From Mucilaginibacter sp. 14171R-50 (GTDB lineage Bacteria > Bacteroidota > Bacteroidia > Sphingobacteriales > Sphingobacteriaceae), in contig NZ_CP048115.1 in the NCBI RefSeq assembly GCF_010093045.1, forward strand, positions 744,001 through 808,000: DNA of 64,000 nt. The letters are read 5' to 3'. The translations under genes were made by a program, and so were the position numbers. Positions 43,249-52,959 of the stretch are shown one piece after another; position 1 is the stretch's first letter, and every line of letters starts with the position of its first letter. Under the pieces are notes generated by a model. The model saw nothing but the letters and a program-made list of their open reading frames with translations. It searched no databases and was not told the origin of the DNA.

Positions 43249-43437
43249 AATCGTATGTTTTGTATGTATGACGTACCCCAACACTCATAGTTTAACAAAC
43301 TACCGGTTATAACAGGGTTGTTACACACCTTACAGAGCATGCGGGCAATCACTCCTGTCTGAAAAAAAATTATTTACGTTGTAGCGCCTGCAATTTTTTT
43401 AACGTATAGTATAAAACACATTCAAAATACTTCCTAT

Positions 43438-43929
43438 ATGAAAAAGTTCATCTTAACATTTACATCAATTGCAGCTGTTTCGTTATTGCTAACGGCATGT
43501 ATAAAAAACGATGACAATTGCTGCGCGCCACCTTATCAGCCTTATTTTGCCGCTGAAAGGGCCGGGTTACAGGTTTATGCAGAACCGGGCAGTAAAAAAA
43601 TTGGCACCGACTCTATCGCAATAGCCGGCATTACCCGAACTGCAGGTATTATTATGCATGTTAAATACACCGGCAAGGGTGTTTATACCTTAACAGGTAA
43701 CCAGGGCAAATACTATCAGCTAATTGGTACCGATACCGTTAGTCGTTACAGTGTTGGATTGGCAAACGGCAGCTCTATCGAGGTTACCGATGTTGACAGC
43801 GTGAACCACGCTATAGAAGGTAAGTTTACTTTAAACCTTAAGCGCACCTTTCCGGCTACATCAAGCACTTACCCCGATAGTGTTAAGTACACTAAAGGCC
43901 AGTTCCTGATCTATCTGCCCCGCAACTAA
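43438..43929 (+). CDS. Small lipoprotein of unknown function
   Basis: Lipoprotein of 163 residues: signal peptide with lipobox SLLLTAC, mature Cys at about residue 21, then a short Cys-rich start (NDDNCCAPP) and a beta-rich domain with ITRTAGIIMHVKYTGKGVYTL-type strands. The layout resembles the DUF6252-like group of Bacteroidota lipoproteins, but the match is loose. It stands alone and ends before a long terminator. Confidence 0.6.
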   Translation: MKKFILTFTSIAAVSLLLTACIKNDDNCCAPPYQPYFAAERAGLQVYAEPGSKKIGTDSIAIAGITRTAGIIMHVKYTGKGVYTLTGNQGKYYQLIGTDTVSRYSVGLANGSSIEVTDVDSVNHAIEGKFTLNLKRTFPATSSTYPDSVKYTKGQFLIYLPRN

Positions 43930-43972
43930 TTAACCGGTGCGCTATCTGCAGGCAAGTGACAGCACCAGTATT

Positions 43973-44023
43973 AAAAGCCCTTCTAAATCCGCAAGCCGGC
44001 AAGGAGATTTAGGAGGGCTTTTT
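43973..44023 (+). terminator. Terminator upstream of asnS
   Basis: AAAAGCCCTTCTAAATC (43973-43989) pairs with GATTTAGGAGGGCTTTT (44006-44022) with one mismatch, followed by a T. It resembles a CCTAAATC-type intergenic repeat, a remnant of which is also visible at about 34088-34113. Confidence 0.75.
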
Positions 44024-44035
44024 AGCAAATAATTG

Positions 44036-44043
44036 TATTTTTG
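44036..44043 (+). promoter_or_regulatory. TAnnTTTG -7 element for asnS
   Basis: TATTTTTG ends 19 bases before the asnS ATG at 44063. The in-frame TTG at 44033 overlaps this element and is not a credible start. Confidence 0.5.
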
Positions 44044-44062
44044 CCGCATATACTTTTATAAT

Positions 44063-45499
44063 ATGAGCCCTCGTACAAAAATTAAAGCACTGCTTGAAAG
44101 CGGTAAAACCGATATTGATGTAACCGTTAAAGGATGGGTACGTACCTTCCGCAACAATCAGTTCATAGCTTTAAATGATGGCTCAACAAATAGCAACCTG
44201 CAAATAGTTGTTGATTTTGAAAACACCGACCCTGCTTTATTAAAACGCATTAGTACCGGCGCGGCGCTTAGCGTTAGCGGCAGGCTTGTCGAATCGTTGG
44301 GAAAGGGCCAGAGTGTTGACGTTAAAGCAACATCCATAGAAATACTTGGCGACAGCGACCCGGAAAAATATCCCCTGCAGCCTAAAAAGCACAGCCTCGA
44401 ATTTTTACGCGAAATAGCGCACCTGCGGTTCCGTACCAATACTTTCGGGGCCATATTCAGGGTGCGTAATACGCTATCGTTTGCCGTACATACCTTTTTC
44501 CAGGAGCGGGGCTTTGTGTACCTGCATACGCCTGTAATTACCGCCAGTGACGCAGAGGGTGCCGGCGAAACCTTCCACGTAACCAACTTTGACCTGGCCA
44601 ACCCCCCAAAAACTGAAACCGGCGAGGTAGATTTTAAACAGGACTTTTTCGGCCGTGCCACTAACCTTACCGTATCGGGCCAGTTGGAAGGTGAGCTGGG
44701 CGCAATGGCTTTAAGCGACATTTATACATTCGGGCCTACCTTCCGTGCCGAAAACTCAAACACTACCCGCCACCTGGCCGAGTTTTGGATGATAGAGCCT
44801 GAGATGGCTTTTTACGACGCCAAGGACAACGCCGACCTTGCCGAGGCTTTACTTAAATATGTGATTAGCTATGTGCTTGATAAGAACAAAGAGGATCTTG
44901 AATTTTTAAGTCAGCGGTTGCTTGACGAAGAAAAACAGAAGCCGCAAAACGAACGCTCTGAAATGACCCTGTTAGAAAAGCTGCAGTTTTGTTTGAACAA
45001 TGATTTTGAACGCCTTACTTACACCGAGGCTATTGATATCCTGAAAGAATCGACCCCGAACAAAAAGAAAAAGTTCCAATATCTTGTAGAAGGATGGGGT
45101 ACCGACCTGCAATCAGAACATGAGCGTTACCTGGTTGAGAAACACTTCAAAAAACCGGTTATCCTTACGGATTATCCAAAAGAGATAAAATCGTTCTACA
45201 TGCGCCAGAACGACGATGGCAAAACCGTTGCCGCTATGGACATCCTTTTCCCGGGCATAGGCGAGATCGTTGGCGGTTCGCAGCGCGAGGAACGCCTTGA
45301 TAAACTGGAGCAGCGTATGGACGAGATAGGCATCCCTAAAGAGGAACTTTGGTGGTACCTGGATACCCGCCGTTTTGGTGGATGCCCGCATTCGGGTTTT
45401 GGTTTGGGCTTCGAGCGTTTGGTACTTTTTGTTACCGGGATGGGCAACATCCGGGATGTTATACCTTTCCCAAGGTTCCCGAAAAACGCAGAGTTTTAA
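44063..45499 (+). CDS. asnS: Asparaginyl-tRNA synthetase
   Basis: Class IIb synthetase charging tRNA-Asn, 478 residues from the ATG at 44063. The N-terminal OB-fold anticodon domain ([20 protein letters not shown]) precedes the catalytic core with [29 protein letters not shown], the motif 2 region [20 protein letters not shown], and motif 3 [12 protein letters not shown]. The STSGQLE-like loop identifies asparagine rather than aspartate specificity. Complete. Confidence 0.97.
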   Translation: MSPRTKIKALLESGKTDIDVTVKGWVRTFRNNQFIALNDGSTNSNLQIVVDFENTDPALLKRISTGAALSVSGRLVESLGKGQSVDVKATSIEILGDSDPEKYPLQPKKHSLEFLREIAHLRFRTNTFGAIFRVRNTLSFAVHTFFQERGFVYLHTPVITASDAEGAGETFHVTNFDLANPPKTETGEVDFKQDFFGRATNLTVSGQLEGELGAMALSDIYTFGPTFRAENSNTTRHLAEFWMIEPEMAFYDAKDNADLAEALLKYVISYVLDKNKEDLEFLSQRLLDEEKQKPQNERSEMTLLEKLQFCLNNDFERLTYTEAIDILKESTPNKKKKFQYLVEGWGTDLQSEHERYLVEKHFKKPVILTDYPKEIKSFYMRQNDDGKTVAAMDILFPGIGEIVGGSQREERLDKLEQRMDEIGIPKEELWWYLDTRRFGGCPHSGFGLGFERLVLFVTGMGNIRDVIPFPRFPKNAEF

Positions 45500-45597
45500 C
45501 CGGAAATTTCTCAGATTTTTTAAGGAATTTTCTGAAAAACTGCCGCTAATGCAGCATATCTGCCTGCGTTTTGTTGGCAGCTTCGGTCAGGAATATT

Positions 45598-46071
45598 ATG
45601 CCAAAAATAGAATTATCTACCACCATTAACGCCGCTATACAATGCTGCTTTGACGTATCAAGGGATATAGATATTCATATGGCTTCAACCGCGCATACCG
45701 GCGAAAAAGCCATCTCCGGCCGCACCAGCGGACTGATAGGACTGGGCGAAACCGTTACCTGGCGGGCAAAACACTTCGGCATATGGCAAAATCTTACCTC
45801 TAAGATCACCGAATTTAACTCACCCAACTTCTTTGTTGATGAAATGGTCGAGGGTGCTTTCAAAAGTTTCAGGCATAAGCATTATTTCGACAAACTCAAT
45901 GATAGTCAAACACTTATGAGGGACGTGTTTATTTTTAAATCGCCATTAGGTGTATTTGGCAATCTTGCCGATCGGTTGTTCCTGAAACAATATATGACCA
46001 ATTTGCTGGTAAAGCGTAACCTGGTAATTAAAAAAGAGGCAGAAGCACAGACCATAGCCGATAGTCAATAA
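45598..46071 (+). CDS. SRPBCC (START-like) family protein
   Basis: Cytoplasmic protein of 157 residues from the ATG at 45598. The opening PKIELSTTINAAIQCCFDVSRDIDIH and the following GLGETVTWRAKHFGIWQNLTS are characteristic of SRPBCC/polyketide-cyclase-like proteins with a helix-grip fold, which bind hydrophobic ligands. FKSPLGVFGNLADRLFLKQYM near the end is the conserved C-terminal helix. Ligand unknown. The last bases belong to a dyad that extends to 46140. Confidence 0.75.
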   Translation: MPKIELSTTINAAIQCCFDVSRDIDIHMASTAHTGEKAISGRTSGLIGLGETVTWRAKHFGIWQNLTSKITEFNSPNFFVDEMVEGAFKSFRHKHYFDKLNDSQTLMRDVFIFKSPLGVFGNLADRLFLKQYMTNLLVKRNLVIKKEAEAQTIADSQ

Positions 46072-46140
46072 ACATATTCAATGGTACGTTACTGCACAAA
46101 AAAGCACTCCATAGACTATCGACTATCGTCCATGGACTAA
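46058..46140. repeat. Word-type dyad between convergent genes
   Basis: GATAGTC at the very end of the SRPBCC gene faces GACTATCGACTATC (about 46113-46127) and GTCCATGGAC further right; ACTAT/ATAGT words recur. It can form a hairpin between the two stop codons and may act as a terminator for either gene. Confidence 0.45.
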
Positions 46141-46141
46141 C

Positions 46142-47326
46142 CTAATTCCCCAACTGCTTAACCGCCAGGTAAGCCATCAGGCCAGTGCTCAACTCCAGCG
46201 CGCTTTCCTCTATGTCAAAGGTTGGGGTGTGTACCGATGAGGTAATGCCCCGGGCCTCGTTACGGGTACCCAAGCGGTAAAAGCAACTATCGGCTGCCTG
46301 CGAGTAATAAGCAAAATCCTCTGCAGCCATCCAGATATCCAGGTCGAGCACGTTTTCCTTACCAAGGTAATCCTCGGCATTGGCGCGGGTTACAGCAGTT
46401 AACTTTTCCTCGTTGATAAGAAATGGGTAACCCTTCATAATATTAAACTCGCAGTTGCCGCCCATACTTTCGGCGATGCCTTCGGCCATTTTCTTCATTT
46501 TAATGTGCGCTTCGCTGCGCCATTTTTCGTCCATCGTGCGGAAGGTCCCTTCCAGATAAACCTCGTTAGGGATAACGTTGGTAGCGCCATTGGCAATTAC
46601 CTTACCGAATGACAATACCGACGGACTTTTAGGATCGGCAAACCGGCTAACAATGGTTTGCAGGGCAGTTAATATATGCGCGGTGATGATAACCGGATCA
46701 ACATTTTGCTGGGGCTGGGCGCCGTGGCCCCCTTTGCCTTTTACGGTAACGTAAAGCTCATCGGTTGATGCCATGTATTTACCGGCGCGGAACCCCACCT
46801 TACCCGCATCAATAAGCGGCATAACATGCTGGCCAATAACAGCAGCAGGCTTAGGGTTTTCAAGTACCCCCTCCTTTATCATTAGGCTGGCACCACCAGG
46901 CAGCTTTTCTTCAGCCGGTTGAAATATCAATTTTACAGTGCCACCAAATTCGCCTTTTAAGCTTGTTAGTATTTTGGCCACGCCCAATAACGATGAAGTG
47001 TGCACATCGTGCCCGCAGGCGTGCATTACACCGGGATTTTGCGATTTATACGGAACATTGTTCGCCTCTGTAATTGGGAGCGCGTCCATATCTGCACGCA
47101 GGGCCACCACCTGATCGCCGGGCTTATCACCCTTTATCAATGCCACCAGGCCTGTATCAGCCATTTTATGATATTCCAGGCCAAGTTCTTCCAGCTTATT
47201 TGCCACAAACACCGATGTTTCTACCTCATGGAAAGAAAGTTCGGGATGCGAGTGCAAGTGCCTGCGGTTAGCTACCACATCATCAAAAATATCTTTTGCT
47301 AAAGCGCGTATTCTTTCTTTAATCAT
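46142..47326 (-). CDS. M20-family amidohydrolase/peptidase
   Basis: Zinc-dependent hydrolase of 394 residues of the M20D group (N-acyl-amino-acid amidohydrolase, IAA-amino-acid hydrolase or N-acetyldiaminopimelate deacetylase type). Metal and catalytic motifs: HSHPELSFHE, ALRADMDALPI, HACGHDVHTSSLLG, QPAEEKLPGGASLMI, and AAEDFAYY near the end. The dimerisation domain is in the middle (GKGGHGAQPQQNVDP). No signal peptide, so cytoplasmic. Its start overlaps the SPOR-protein stop by eight bases. Exact substrate is not resolvable by sequence reading. Confidence 0.88.
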   Translation of the reverse strand: MIKERIRALAKDIFDDVVANRRHLHSHPELSFHEVETSVFVANKLEELGLEYHKMADTGLVALIKGDKPGDQVVALRADMDALPITEANNVPYKSQNPGVMHACGHDVHTSSLLGVAKILTSLKGEFGGTVKLIFQPAEEKLPGGASLMIKEGVLENPKPAAVIGQHVMPLIDAGKVGFRAGKYMASTDELYVTVKGKGGHGAQPQQNVDPVIITAHILTALQTIVSRFADPKSPSVLSFGKVIANGATNVIPNEVYLEGTFRTMDEKWRSEAHIKMKKMAEGIAESMGGNCEFNIMKGYPFLINEEKLTAVTRANAEDYLGKENVLDLDIWMAAEDFAYYSQAADSCFYRLGTRNEARGITSSVHTPTFDIEESALELSTGLMAYLAVKQLGN

Positions 47327-47786
47327 TAGGGGTAGCGGTTTTTGGTGGATTGATCTTTTCGGATACGATGAACATTGCCGCGAACATCGTTTTTAGCTGC
47401 TCTTTCATTCGCTCGGCCTCAATTCGCGACCTGAAATCGCCGGCCCTTACTTTAAAATTCGGTTCGCGGTAAATAATATAAGTGCGCATCTCGGGGAAGG
47501 CCCTGTTAAATTTAGCTTGCGCGTTATAAGCCGCGGTGCGGTTGCTGCCGCTGTATATTTGCACACGATAACCATACGATGAGGTATAACCCACAGCGCC
47601 GCTAACATTGCTTTTATTAAGATCGGCACGCCTGGCTAAAAGGGTGTCAAACAAGGCCGGGGCTACAACCTGTACCTTGCCGCGTGTTTGTGCTGCGGCA
47701 AATGCCGGCAGTAATATGGCTACACAAAAAAAGCAACATTTGATAAGGCTAAATTGAGCTTGGTTACCAGATATTGCTTTTTTCAT
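47319..47786 (-). CDS. SPOR-domain envelope protein
   Basis: Exported protein of 155 residues. A membrane/signal segment (about 14-31, CCFFCVAILLPAFAAAQ) is followed by a linker and a C-terminal SPOR domain (YRVQIYSGSNRTAAYNAQ, FPEMRTYIIYREPNFKVRAGDF, RIEAERMKEQLK), which binds glycan strands stripped of peptides at division sites. It overlaps the M20 gene by eight bases. The association with an amidohydrolase may be only operonic. Confidence 0.85.
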   Translation of the reverse strand: MKKAISGNQAQFSLIKCCFFCVAILLPAFAAAQTRGKVQVVAPALFDTLLARRADLNKSNVSGAVGYTSSYGYRVQIYSGSNRTAAYNAQAKFNRAFPEMRTYIIYREPNFKVRAGDFRSRIEAERMKEQLKTMFAAMFIVSEKINPPKTATPND

Positions 47787-47807
47787 ATTTGTGTTTTAAT
47801 CCTTAAC

Positions 47808-47887
47808 CGTCATTAGAGGTACGAAGCAATCTCTTTAAGCATACCGGCTATGCATCGTTCAGAGATTGCTTCATACTCGCAATTACG
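47808..47887. repeat. Dispersed intergenic inverted repeat (GAAGCAATCTCT type)
   Basis: Left arm 47808-47834 and right arm 47861-47887 are complementary over about 27 bases with few mismatches; the inner stem is GAAGCAATCTCT/AGAGATTGCTTC. Sequences of this kind are widespread extragenic repeats in Bacteroidota. Confidence 0.75.
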
Positions 47888-47906
47888 CACGGGGTTTGTT
47901 TGCGTT

Positions 47907-47988
47907 GTCATGCTGAACGATAGTGAAGCATCTGTTGCCAATATGCTTGTTCACTATCAGATCCTTCGCTATCGCTCAGGGTGACAAG
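47907..47988. repeat. Dispersed intergenic inverted repeat (CTGAGCGAT type)
   Basis: Left arm about 47906-47935 (GTCATGCTGAACGATAGTGA onward) pairs with right arm about 47959-47988 (CTTCGCTATCGCTCAGGGTG and flanks), about 24 of 30 positions matching. It abuts the secA stop codon. This is the familiar GTCAtcCTGAgCGAAG-type extragenic repeat, here in a diverged form. Confidence 0.75.
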
Positions 47989-47997
47989 AACATATTT

Positions 47998-50900
47998 TTA
48001 ATTTTGCCCTACACCGTGGCAGTTTTTGTATTTTTTGCCGCTACCGCATGGGCACGGGTCGTTTCTGCCTATCTTTTGCTCCACTTTTACGGGGGTCGGC
48101 TTTTGTATTTCGCGTGTATCTTCAACCGGCATACCATTGGTTTCTCTAACCAATTCCGGTTTTGACGTACGCATGTTCCTTAGATCGAGCTTTGGCTGCG
48201 GTGCTGCCTCGCGTACCTGCTCCGGCGCCTGCTGAACCGGGATACCGCCCCTGAAAAGGAAGCTAACCAGCTCTTTGTTCACGTTTGATAACATCTGGCG
48301 GAACAACTCAAAGGCTTCAAACTTGTAAACCAGCAACGGGTCTTTTTGTTCGTAAACGGCGTTTTGTACCGATTGCTTCAATTCATCCATTTCGCGCAGG
48401 TGCTCTTTCCAGGCGTCGTCTATCAGATAAAGGGTAACGTTTTTTTCGAAGGATTTGAATACTTCTAAGCCGTTATTCTCAACTGCCTTTTTAAGTGGAA
48501 CCGATACCTGCAGGCCATGGATACCATCAGAAAAAGGAACTACAATATTTTCTACATATTGGCCGCGGGTGTCGTAAACATCCTTTAACACAGGGTATGC
48601 CTGCTGCGCAACCGCCTCTGCCTTGCGTTTATAGAAGTTGGTTACCTCGGTAAATGTGCTCTCAACCAATGTATTTATATTGGTAGCCGAAAACTCCTCC
48701 GCGTTAACTTCAGTATCTATCGAGAATAAACGGATGATCTCCATCTGGAAACCTTCGTAATTATTCGCCTCTTTATATTCTGTTACTACATCTTCAATAA
48801 CGTCATAAACTGTATTGCTCAGGTCAACGTCAAGGCGGTCTCCAAACAGGGCGTTCTTCCGCTTAGCATAAATAACGGTACGCTGCGAGTTCATGACATC
48901 GTCATACTCCAGCAAGCGTTTACGTATACCAAAGTTATTCTCTTCTACTTTCTTTTGTGCTCGCTCAATTGATTTCGAGATCATTGAGTGCTGTATCACC
49001 TCACCTTCCTCGATACCCATGCGCACCATCAGGTTTGAGATACGCTCCGAGCCAAATAAACGCATCAGGTTATCCTCAAGCGATACAAAGAACTGCGACG
49101 AACCCGGGTCGCCCTGCCTTCCGGCACGCCCGCGCAACTGCCTGTCAACACGTCGCGATTCGTGGCGCTCGGTACCTACAATGGCTAAACCGCCGGCAGC
49201 CTGCACACCCGGGCCTAATTTTATATCCGTACCACGGCCGGCCATGTTGGTTGCAATGGTCACTGTGCCCGCCTGGCCAGCTTCGGCCACAATGTCGGCC
49301 TCCTTCTGGTGCATTTTAGCGTTCAGTACATTGTGCTTGATACCTCGCAGCTTAAGCATACGACTCAGTAATTCAGATATCTCTACCGATGTTGTACCCA
49401 CAAGTACCGGCCTGCCAGCCTGTGTAAGGCTCACAATCTCTTCGGCTACGGCGTTGTATTTTTCGCGCACGGTGCGGTAAACAAGATCCTGCCTGTCGTC
49501 GCGGCTTATCGGGGTATTGGTTGGTATTTCTACCACATCAAGCTTGTATATTTCCCAAAACTCGCCCGCTTCGGTAACGGCGGTACCGGTCATACCACAA
49601 AGTTTGTGGTACATCCTGAAGTAGTTTTGCAAAGTTACCGTAGCAAACGTTTGTGTAGCATCTTCTACCTTAACATTCTCCTTAGCCTCAATAGCCTGGT
49701 GTAACCCATCCGAGTAACGGCGGCCATCCAACACACGGCCTGTTTGCTCATCAACTATTTTTACTTTACCATCGTCAAGGATATATTCGGTATCTTTTTC
49801 AAATAATGTGTATGCCTTAAGTAGTTGGTTAACCGAGTGGATACGTTCTGATTTGATAGAGAAATCGCGCATCAGCTCGTCTTTTTTAGCAATCTTTTCT
49901 TCGGCCGGAAGATCAGACTTTTCAATATTGGCAATTTCGGTACCTACATCGGGCATTACAAAGAAGCTTGGGTCCTCACCCGATGCAGTGATCAGTTCGA
50001 TACCTTTTTCAGAAAGTTCAACCGAGTTATGCTTTTCGTCGATGACAAAAAACAGTTCCGAATCAACCTTGGGCATTTCCTTGCCCTGGTCCTGCATGTA
50101 ATGGTTTTCCGTTTTTTGCAATACCTGCCTGTTTGCGCCTTCACTTAAAAATTTGATAAGGGCCTTATTTTTTGGCAATGCACGGTGAGCGCGTAATAAA
50201 GACAAGCCGCCTCCATCAATACCCGTATCACCATCATTTATCGCTTTTTTGGCCTCGTTTAAAACACTGTTAACGTATGCTTTCTGGGCGTTCACAAGGC
50301 GCTCTATACGGGGTTTAAGCTCATAAAATTCGTGCTCATCGCCACGCGGAATTGGCCCGGATATGATCAGCGGCGTACGGGCGTCATCAATCAACACCGA
50401 ATCCACCTCATCCACCATGGCGTAGTGCAGCTTGCGTTGCACCAGCTCTTCAGGGCTGCGTGTCATGTTGTCACGCAAATAGTCAAAACCAAATTCGTTA
50501 TTGGTACCAAAGGTAATATCAGCTAAGTACGCTTTGCGGCGCTCTTCAGAGTTTGGCTCGTGCTTATCAATACAATCAACCGCCAGGCCGTGAAACTCAT
50601 ATAAAGGCCCCATCCACTCGCTATCGCGGCGTGCCAGGTAATCGTTAACCGTTACAATGTGCACACCCTGGCCTGCAATGGCATTAAGGTAAGCAGGCAG
50701 CGTAGCTACCAGCGTTTTACCTTCACCGGTTGCCATCTCGGCAATTTTACCCTGGTGCAGTACAATACCACCAATCAGCTGCACGTCGTAGTGTACCATA
50801 TTCCAGGTAACCTCGTTACCCGCAGCAAGCCAGGTGTTATGGTGAACGGCCTTATCGCCTTTTATAATGACATTATTTTTTTTGGCTGCCAGCTCACGGT

Positions 50901-51306
50901 CAAACTGGGTTGCTGTAACTTCAAGGATTGGGTTTTCAGCAAATCGGCGCGCCGTTTCTTTTACCACGGCAAATGCCTCAGGTAAAATATTCATTAATAT
51001 ATCCTCAAGCTCTTTATTGCGGTCTTTTTCAAGCTTATCCAACTGCGTATACAGGGTAACCTTTTCGCTTACCTCCATATTCAGTTCGGTTTCGGTACGG
51101 GTTTTTATGGCCTGTATCTCGCTGTCGACACCGGCAAGGCCTGCTGCAATGGTCTCTTTAAATTCTGCTGTTTTAGCCCTAAGCTCATCGTTGCTCAGCT
51201 GGTCAAGCTTGGCGTATGCAGCCTTTATCTTCTCAACTATAGGCGTAAGGCCTTTAACGTCACGTTCTGATTTGCTTCCAAAAAGCTTACTGAAAAAATC
51301 TAACAT
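47998..51306 (-). CDS. secA: Preprotein translocase ATPase SecA
   Basis: Motor ATPase that pushes unfolded preproteins through SecYEG. Length 1102 residues, about 200 more than E. coli SecA, as is usual in Bacteroidota. Recognisable elements are Walker A in [19 protein letters not shown], the DEAD-like [63 protein letters not shown], and the C-terminal zinc motif [14 protein letters not shown] that binds SecB or ribosomes. The extra length lies mainly in an insertion before the MTGT region and in the C-terminal linker. Promoter element at 51374-51381. Confidence 0.98.
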   Translation of the reverse strand: MLDFFSKLFGSKSERDVKGLTPIVEKIKAAYAKLDQLSNDELRAKTAEFKETIAAGLAGVDSEIQAIKTRTETELNMEVSEKVTLYTQLDKLEKDRNKELEDILMNILPEAFAVVKETARRFAENPILEVTATQFDRELAAKKNNVIIKGDKAVHHNTWLAAGNEVTWNMVHYDVQLIGGIVLHQGKIAEMATGEGKTLVATLPAYLNAIAGQGVHIVTVNDYLARRDSEWMGPLYEFHGLAVDCIDKHEPNSEERRKAYLADITFGTNNEFGFDYLRDNMTRSPEELVQRKLHYAMVDEVDSVLIDDARTPLIISGPIPRGDEHEFYELKPRIERLVNAQKAYVNSVLNEAKKAINDGDTGIDGGGLSLLRAHRALPKNKALIKFLSEGANRQVLQKTENHYMQDQGKEMPKVDSELFFVIDEKHNSVELSEKGIELITASGEDPSFFVMPDVGTEIANIEKSDLPAEEKIAKKDELMRDFSIKSERIHSVNQLLKAYTLFEKDTEYILDDGKVKIVDEQTGRVLDGRRYSDGLHQAIEAKENVKVEDATQTFATVTLQNYFRMYHKLCGMTGTAVTEAGEFWEIYKLDVVEIPTNTPISRDDRQDLVYRTVREKYNAVAEEIVSLTQAGRPVLVGTTSVEISELLSRMLKLRGIKHNVLNAKMHQKEADIVAEAGQAGTVTIATNMAGRGTDIKLGPGVQAAGGLAIVGTERHESRRVDRQLRGRAGRQGDPGSSQFFVSLEDNLMRLFGSERISNLMVRMGIEEGEVIQHSMISKSIERAQKKVEENNFGIRKRLLEYDDVMNSQRTVIYAKRKNALFGDRLDVDLSNTVYDVIEDVVTEYKEANNYEGFQMEIIRLFSIDTEVNAEEFSATNINTLVESTFTEVTNFYKRKAEAVAQQAYPVLKDVYDTRGQYVENIVVPFSDGIHGLQVSVPLKKAVENNGLEVFKSFEKNVTLYLIDDAWKEHLREMDELKQSVQNAVYEQKDPLLVYKFEAFELFRQMLSNVNKELVSFLFRGGIPVQQAPEQVREAAPQPKLDLRNMRTSKPELVRETNGMPVEDTREIQKPTPVKVEQKIGRNDPCPCGSGKKYKNCHGVGQN

Positions 51307-51373
51307 ATTGTTTTTATATAATGCACCAAACTCAATAATTGCGCCAGTGCAATTTTAAAGTCATTTTGACATG

Positions 51374-51381
51374 CAAAGGTA
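51374..51381 (-). promoter_or_regulatory. TAnnTTTG -7 element for secA
   Basis: TACCTTTG on the minus strand. Transcription would start near 51367, leaving a leader of about 60 bases, without an ORF that could act as a SecM-like arrest peptide. Confidence 0.5.
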
Positions 51382-51389
51382 CGAAAATA

Positions 51390-51478
51390 GTATCAAGTAG
51401 CAGGTATCAAGTAGCAAGTACATTGCTTCAAATGGCCAAAATCCTGATACTTGATACTAGATACTCGATACTCTCAAA
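51390..51478. repeat. Word-type dyad between divergent secA and purD
   Basis: Left arm (about 51390-51420) repeats GTATCAAGTAGCA words twice; right arm (about 51446-51478) repeats GATACTTGATACT, TAGATACT and CGATACT. The arms are reverse complements at the word level and form a long imperfect hairpin. Confidence 0.65.
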
Positions 51479-51483
51479 AACAT

Positions 51484-51491
51484 TATCTTTG
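51484..51491 (+). promoter_or_regulatory. TAnnTTTG -7 element abutting purD
   Basis: TATCTTTG ends five bases before the purD ATG, again predicting a leaderless transcript. The -33 region falls inside the word-type dyad. Confidence 0.5.
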
Positions 51492-51496
51492 CCCGT

Positions 51497-52771
51497 ATGA
51501 ACATCCTGCTCCTTGGCTCGGGCGGAAGGGAAAGCGCCTTCGCCTGGAAAATTTCGCAAAGCCAGAAATGCGACAAGCTTTTTATAGCGCCCGGCAATGC
51601 CGGTACCGGCCAGTATGGTACTAACGTTAACTTAAAGGTTACTGATTTTAAAGGCATAAAGGCTTTTTGCCTGGCAAACGGTATCAATATGGTGCTGGTA
51701 GGGCCCGAAGAACCGCTTGTAAAAGGTATTCACGATTTCTTTTTGGCTGATGAACTGCTAAAGAACATTCCGGTAATTGGCCCTCAACAGGAAGGCGCTC
51801 AATTAGAGGGCAGCAAAGACTATTCAAAAGCATTTATGCAGCGTAACAACGTGCCGACTGCTGCGTCGCGCACGTTTACACGCGATACTTTGCAGGAAGG
51901 TTTTGACTATTTGGCCACCGCCGGCCTGCCCGTGGTATTAAAAGCCGACGGACTGGCAGCAGGCAAAGGCGTTTTAATTTGCCTTACCCTTGAAGAAGCC
52001 CGCCAGGAACTATTGGAAATGCTTACCGAAGCCAAATTTGGTGATGCCAGCTCAAAGGTGGTGATAGAACAATTTTTACAGGGAATAGAGCTTTCGGTTT
52101 TTGTAATGACCGATGGCAGCAACTACAAAATATTACCCGAAGCGAAAGACTATAAGCGCATTGGCGAAGGGGATACCGGTTTAAATACCGGGGGGATGGG
52201 CTCGGTTTCGCCGGTGCCGTTTGCCGATGCGGAATTTATGCAAAAGGTAGAGCAGCGGGTGATCATTCCTACTATTGAGGGGCTGAAACGTGAAGGAATA
52301 CCCTATAAAGGATTTATTTTTATAGGGTTAATGAATACCTATGGCGAGCCCTGGGTTATTGAATACAACTGCCGTATGGGCGACCCTGAAACGGAAAGCG
52401 TTATGCCGCGTATTGAGAGTGACTTTGTAGACCTGCTGCTTGGCGTTGCCGACGGCAATTTGAACGAGAAAGAGTTAATAATAGCTGATAAAACCGCTGC
52501 TACCGTAGTGTGCGTAGCCGGCGGCTATCCGGGCGAATACTTAAAAAATAAAACCATATCCGGTATCGAAAATGTTCGCGATTCGCATGTATTCCATGCG
52601 GGCACCAGCCTTGATGGCGACGAAGTAAAGGCAACCGGGGGCCGCGTGTTAGCCATTACCAGCTTACAGGATAATATGTTCGATGCGCTGCAGCAGGCCA
52701 CTGCCGACGCCGCCCGTATTTATTACGATGGGGTATATTTCCGTAAGGATATCGGGTTTGACCTTTTATAG
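51497..52771 (+). CDS. purD: Phosphoribosylamine--glycine ligase (GAR synthetase)
   Basis: ATP-grasp enzyme of de novo purine synthesis that joins glycine to 5-phosphoribosylamine. Length 424 residues. Conserved blocks: NILLLGSGGRESAFAWK, VGPEEPLVKG, GPQQEGAQLEGSKDYSKAFM, VLKADGLAAGKGV, LNTGGMGSVSPVPF and EYNCRMGDPETE. Single-function form, not fused to purM or purN. Confidence 0.97.
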   Translation: MNILLLGSGGRESAFAWKISQSQKCDKLFIAPGNAGTGQYGTNVNLKVTDFKGIKAFCLANGINMVLVGPEEPLVKGIHDFFLADELLKNIPVIGPQQEGAQLEGSKDYSKAFMQRNNVPTAASRTFTRDTLQEGFDYLATAGLPVVLKADGLAAGKGVLICLTLEEARQELLEMLTEAKFGDASSKVVIEQFLQGIELSVFVMTDGSNYKILPEAKDYKRIGEGDTGLNTGGMGSVSPVPFADAEFMQKVEQRVIIPTIEGLKREGIPYKGFIFIGLMNTYGEPWVIEYNCRMGDPETESVMPRIESDFVDLLLGVADGNLNEKELIIADKTAATVVCVAGGYPGEYLKNKTISGIENVRDSHVFHAGTSLDGDEVKATGGRVLAITSLQDNMFDALQQATADAARIYYDGVYFRKDIGFDLL

Positions 52772-52957
52772 TCCGAAAGTCCAATGTCCGGAAGTCCGAA
52801 AGACGGAAAGATAAATAGTCATTAAATTATAGTCCGAAAGTCCAATGTCCGAAAGTCCGGAAGACGGAAAGATAAATAGTCGTTAAATAGAAAGTCCGAA
52901 AGAAGAAGCTAAGCAGCTTTATCTTTCGGACTTTCTGTCTTCCGGACTTTCTGACTC
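52770..52957. repeat. Tandem 61-bp repeat plus inverted arm between purD and tlpA-like gene
   Basis: Two nearly identical 61-base units (52770-52830 and 52831-52891), each made of AGTCCGAAAGTCC-type words and ending AAAGATAAATAGTC, are followed by a partial third unit and, after AAGCTAAGCAGCTT, an inverted arm (about 52920-52955) with CTTTCGGACTTTC and CTTCCGGAC. The inverted arm can pair with any of the direct units. It fills the gap between convergent genes. Confidence 0.8.
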
Positions 52958-52959
52958 AA

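Noticed and set aside
48893..49480. 195-codon open frame opposite secA
   Set aside because: Antisense shadow of a certain gene; Ser/Thr/Pro/Arg-rich product with no domain.
52770..52957. Possible CRISPR array (repeated 61-base units)
   Set aside because: Only two units, no distinct variable spacers between constant repeats, and no cas genes; the unit is itself built of short repeated words.
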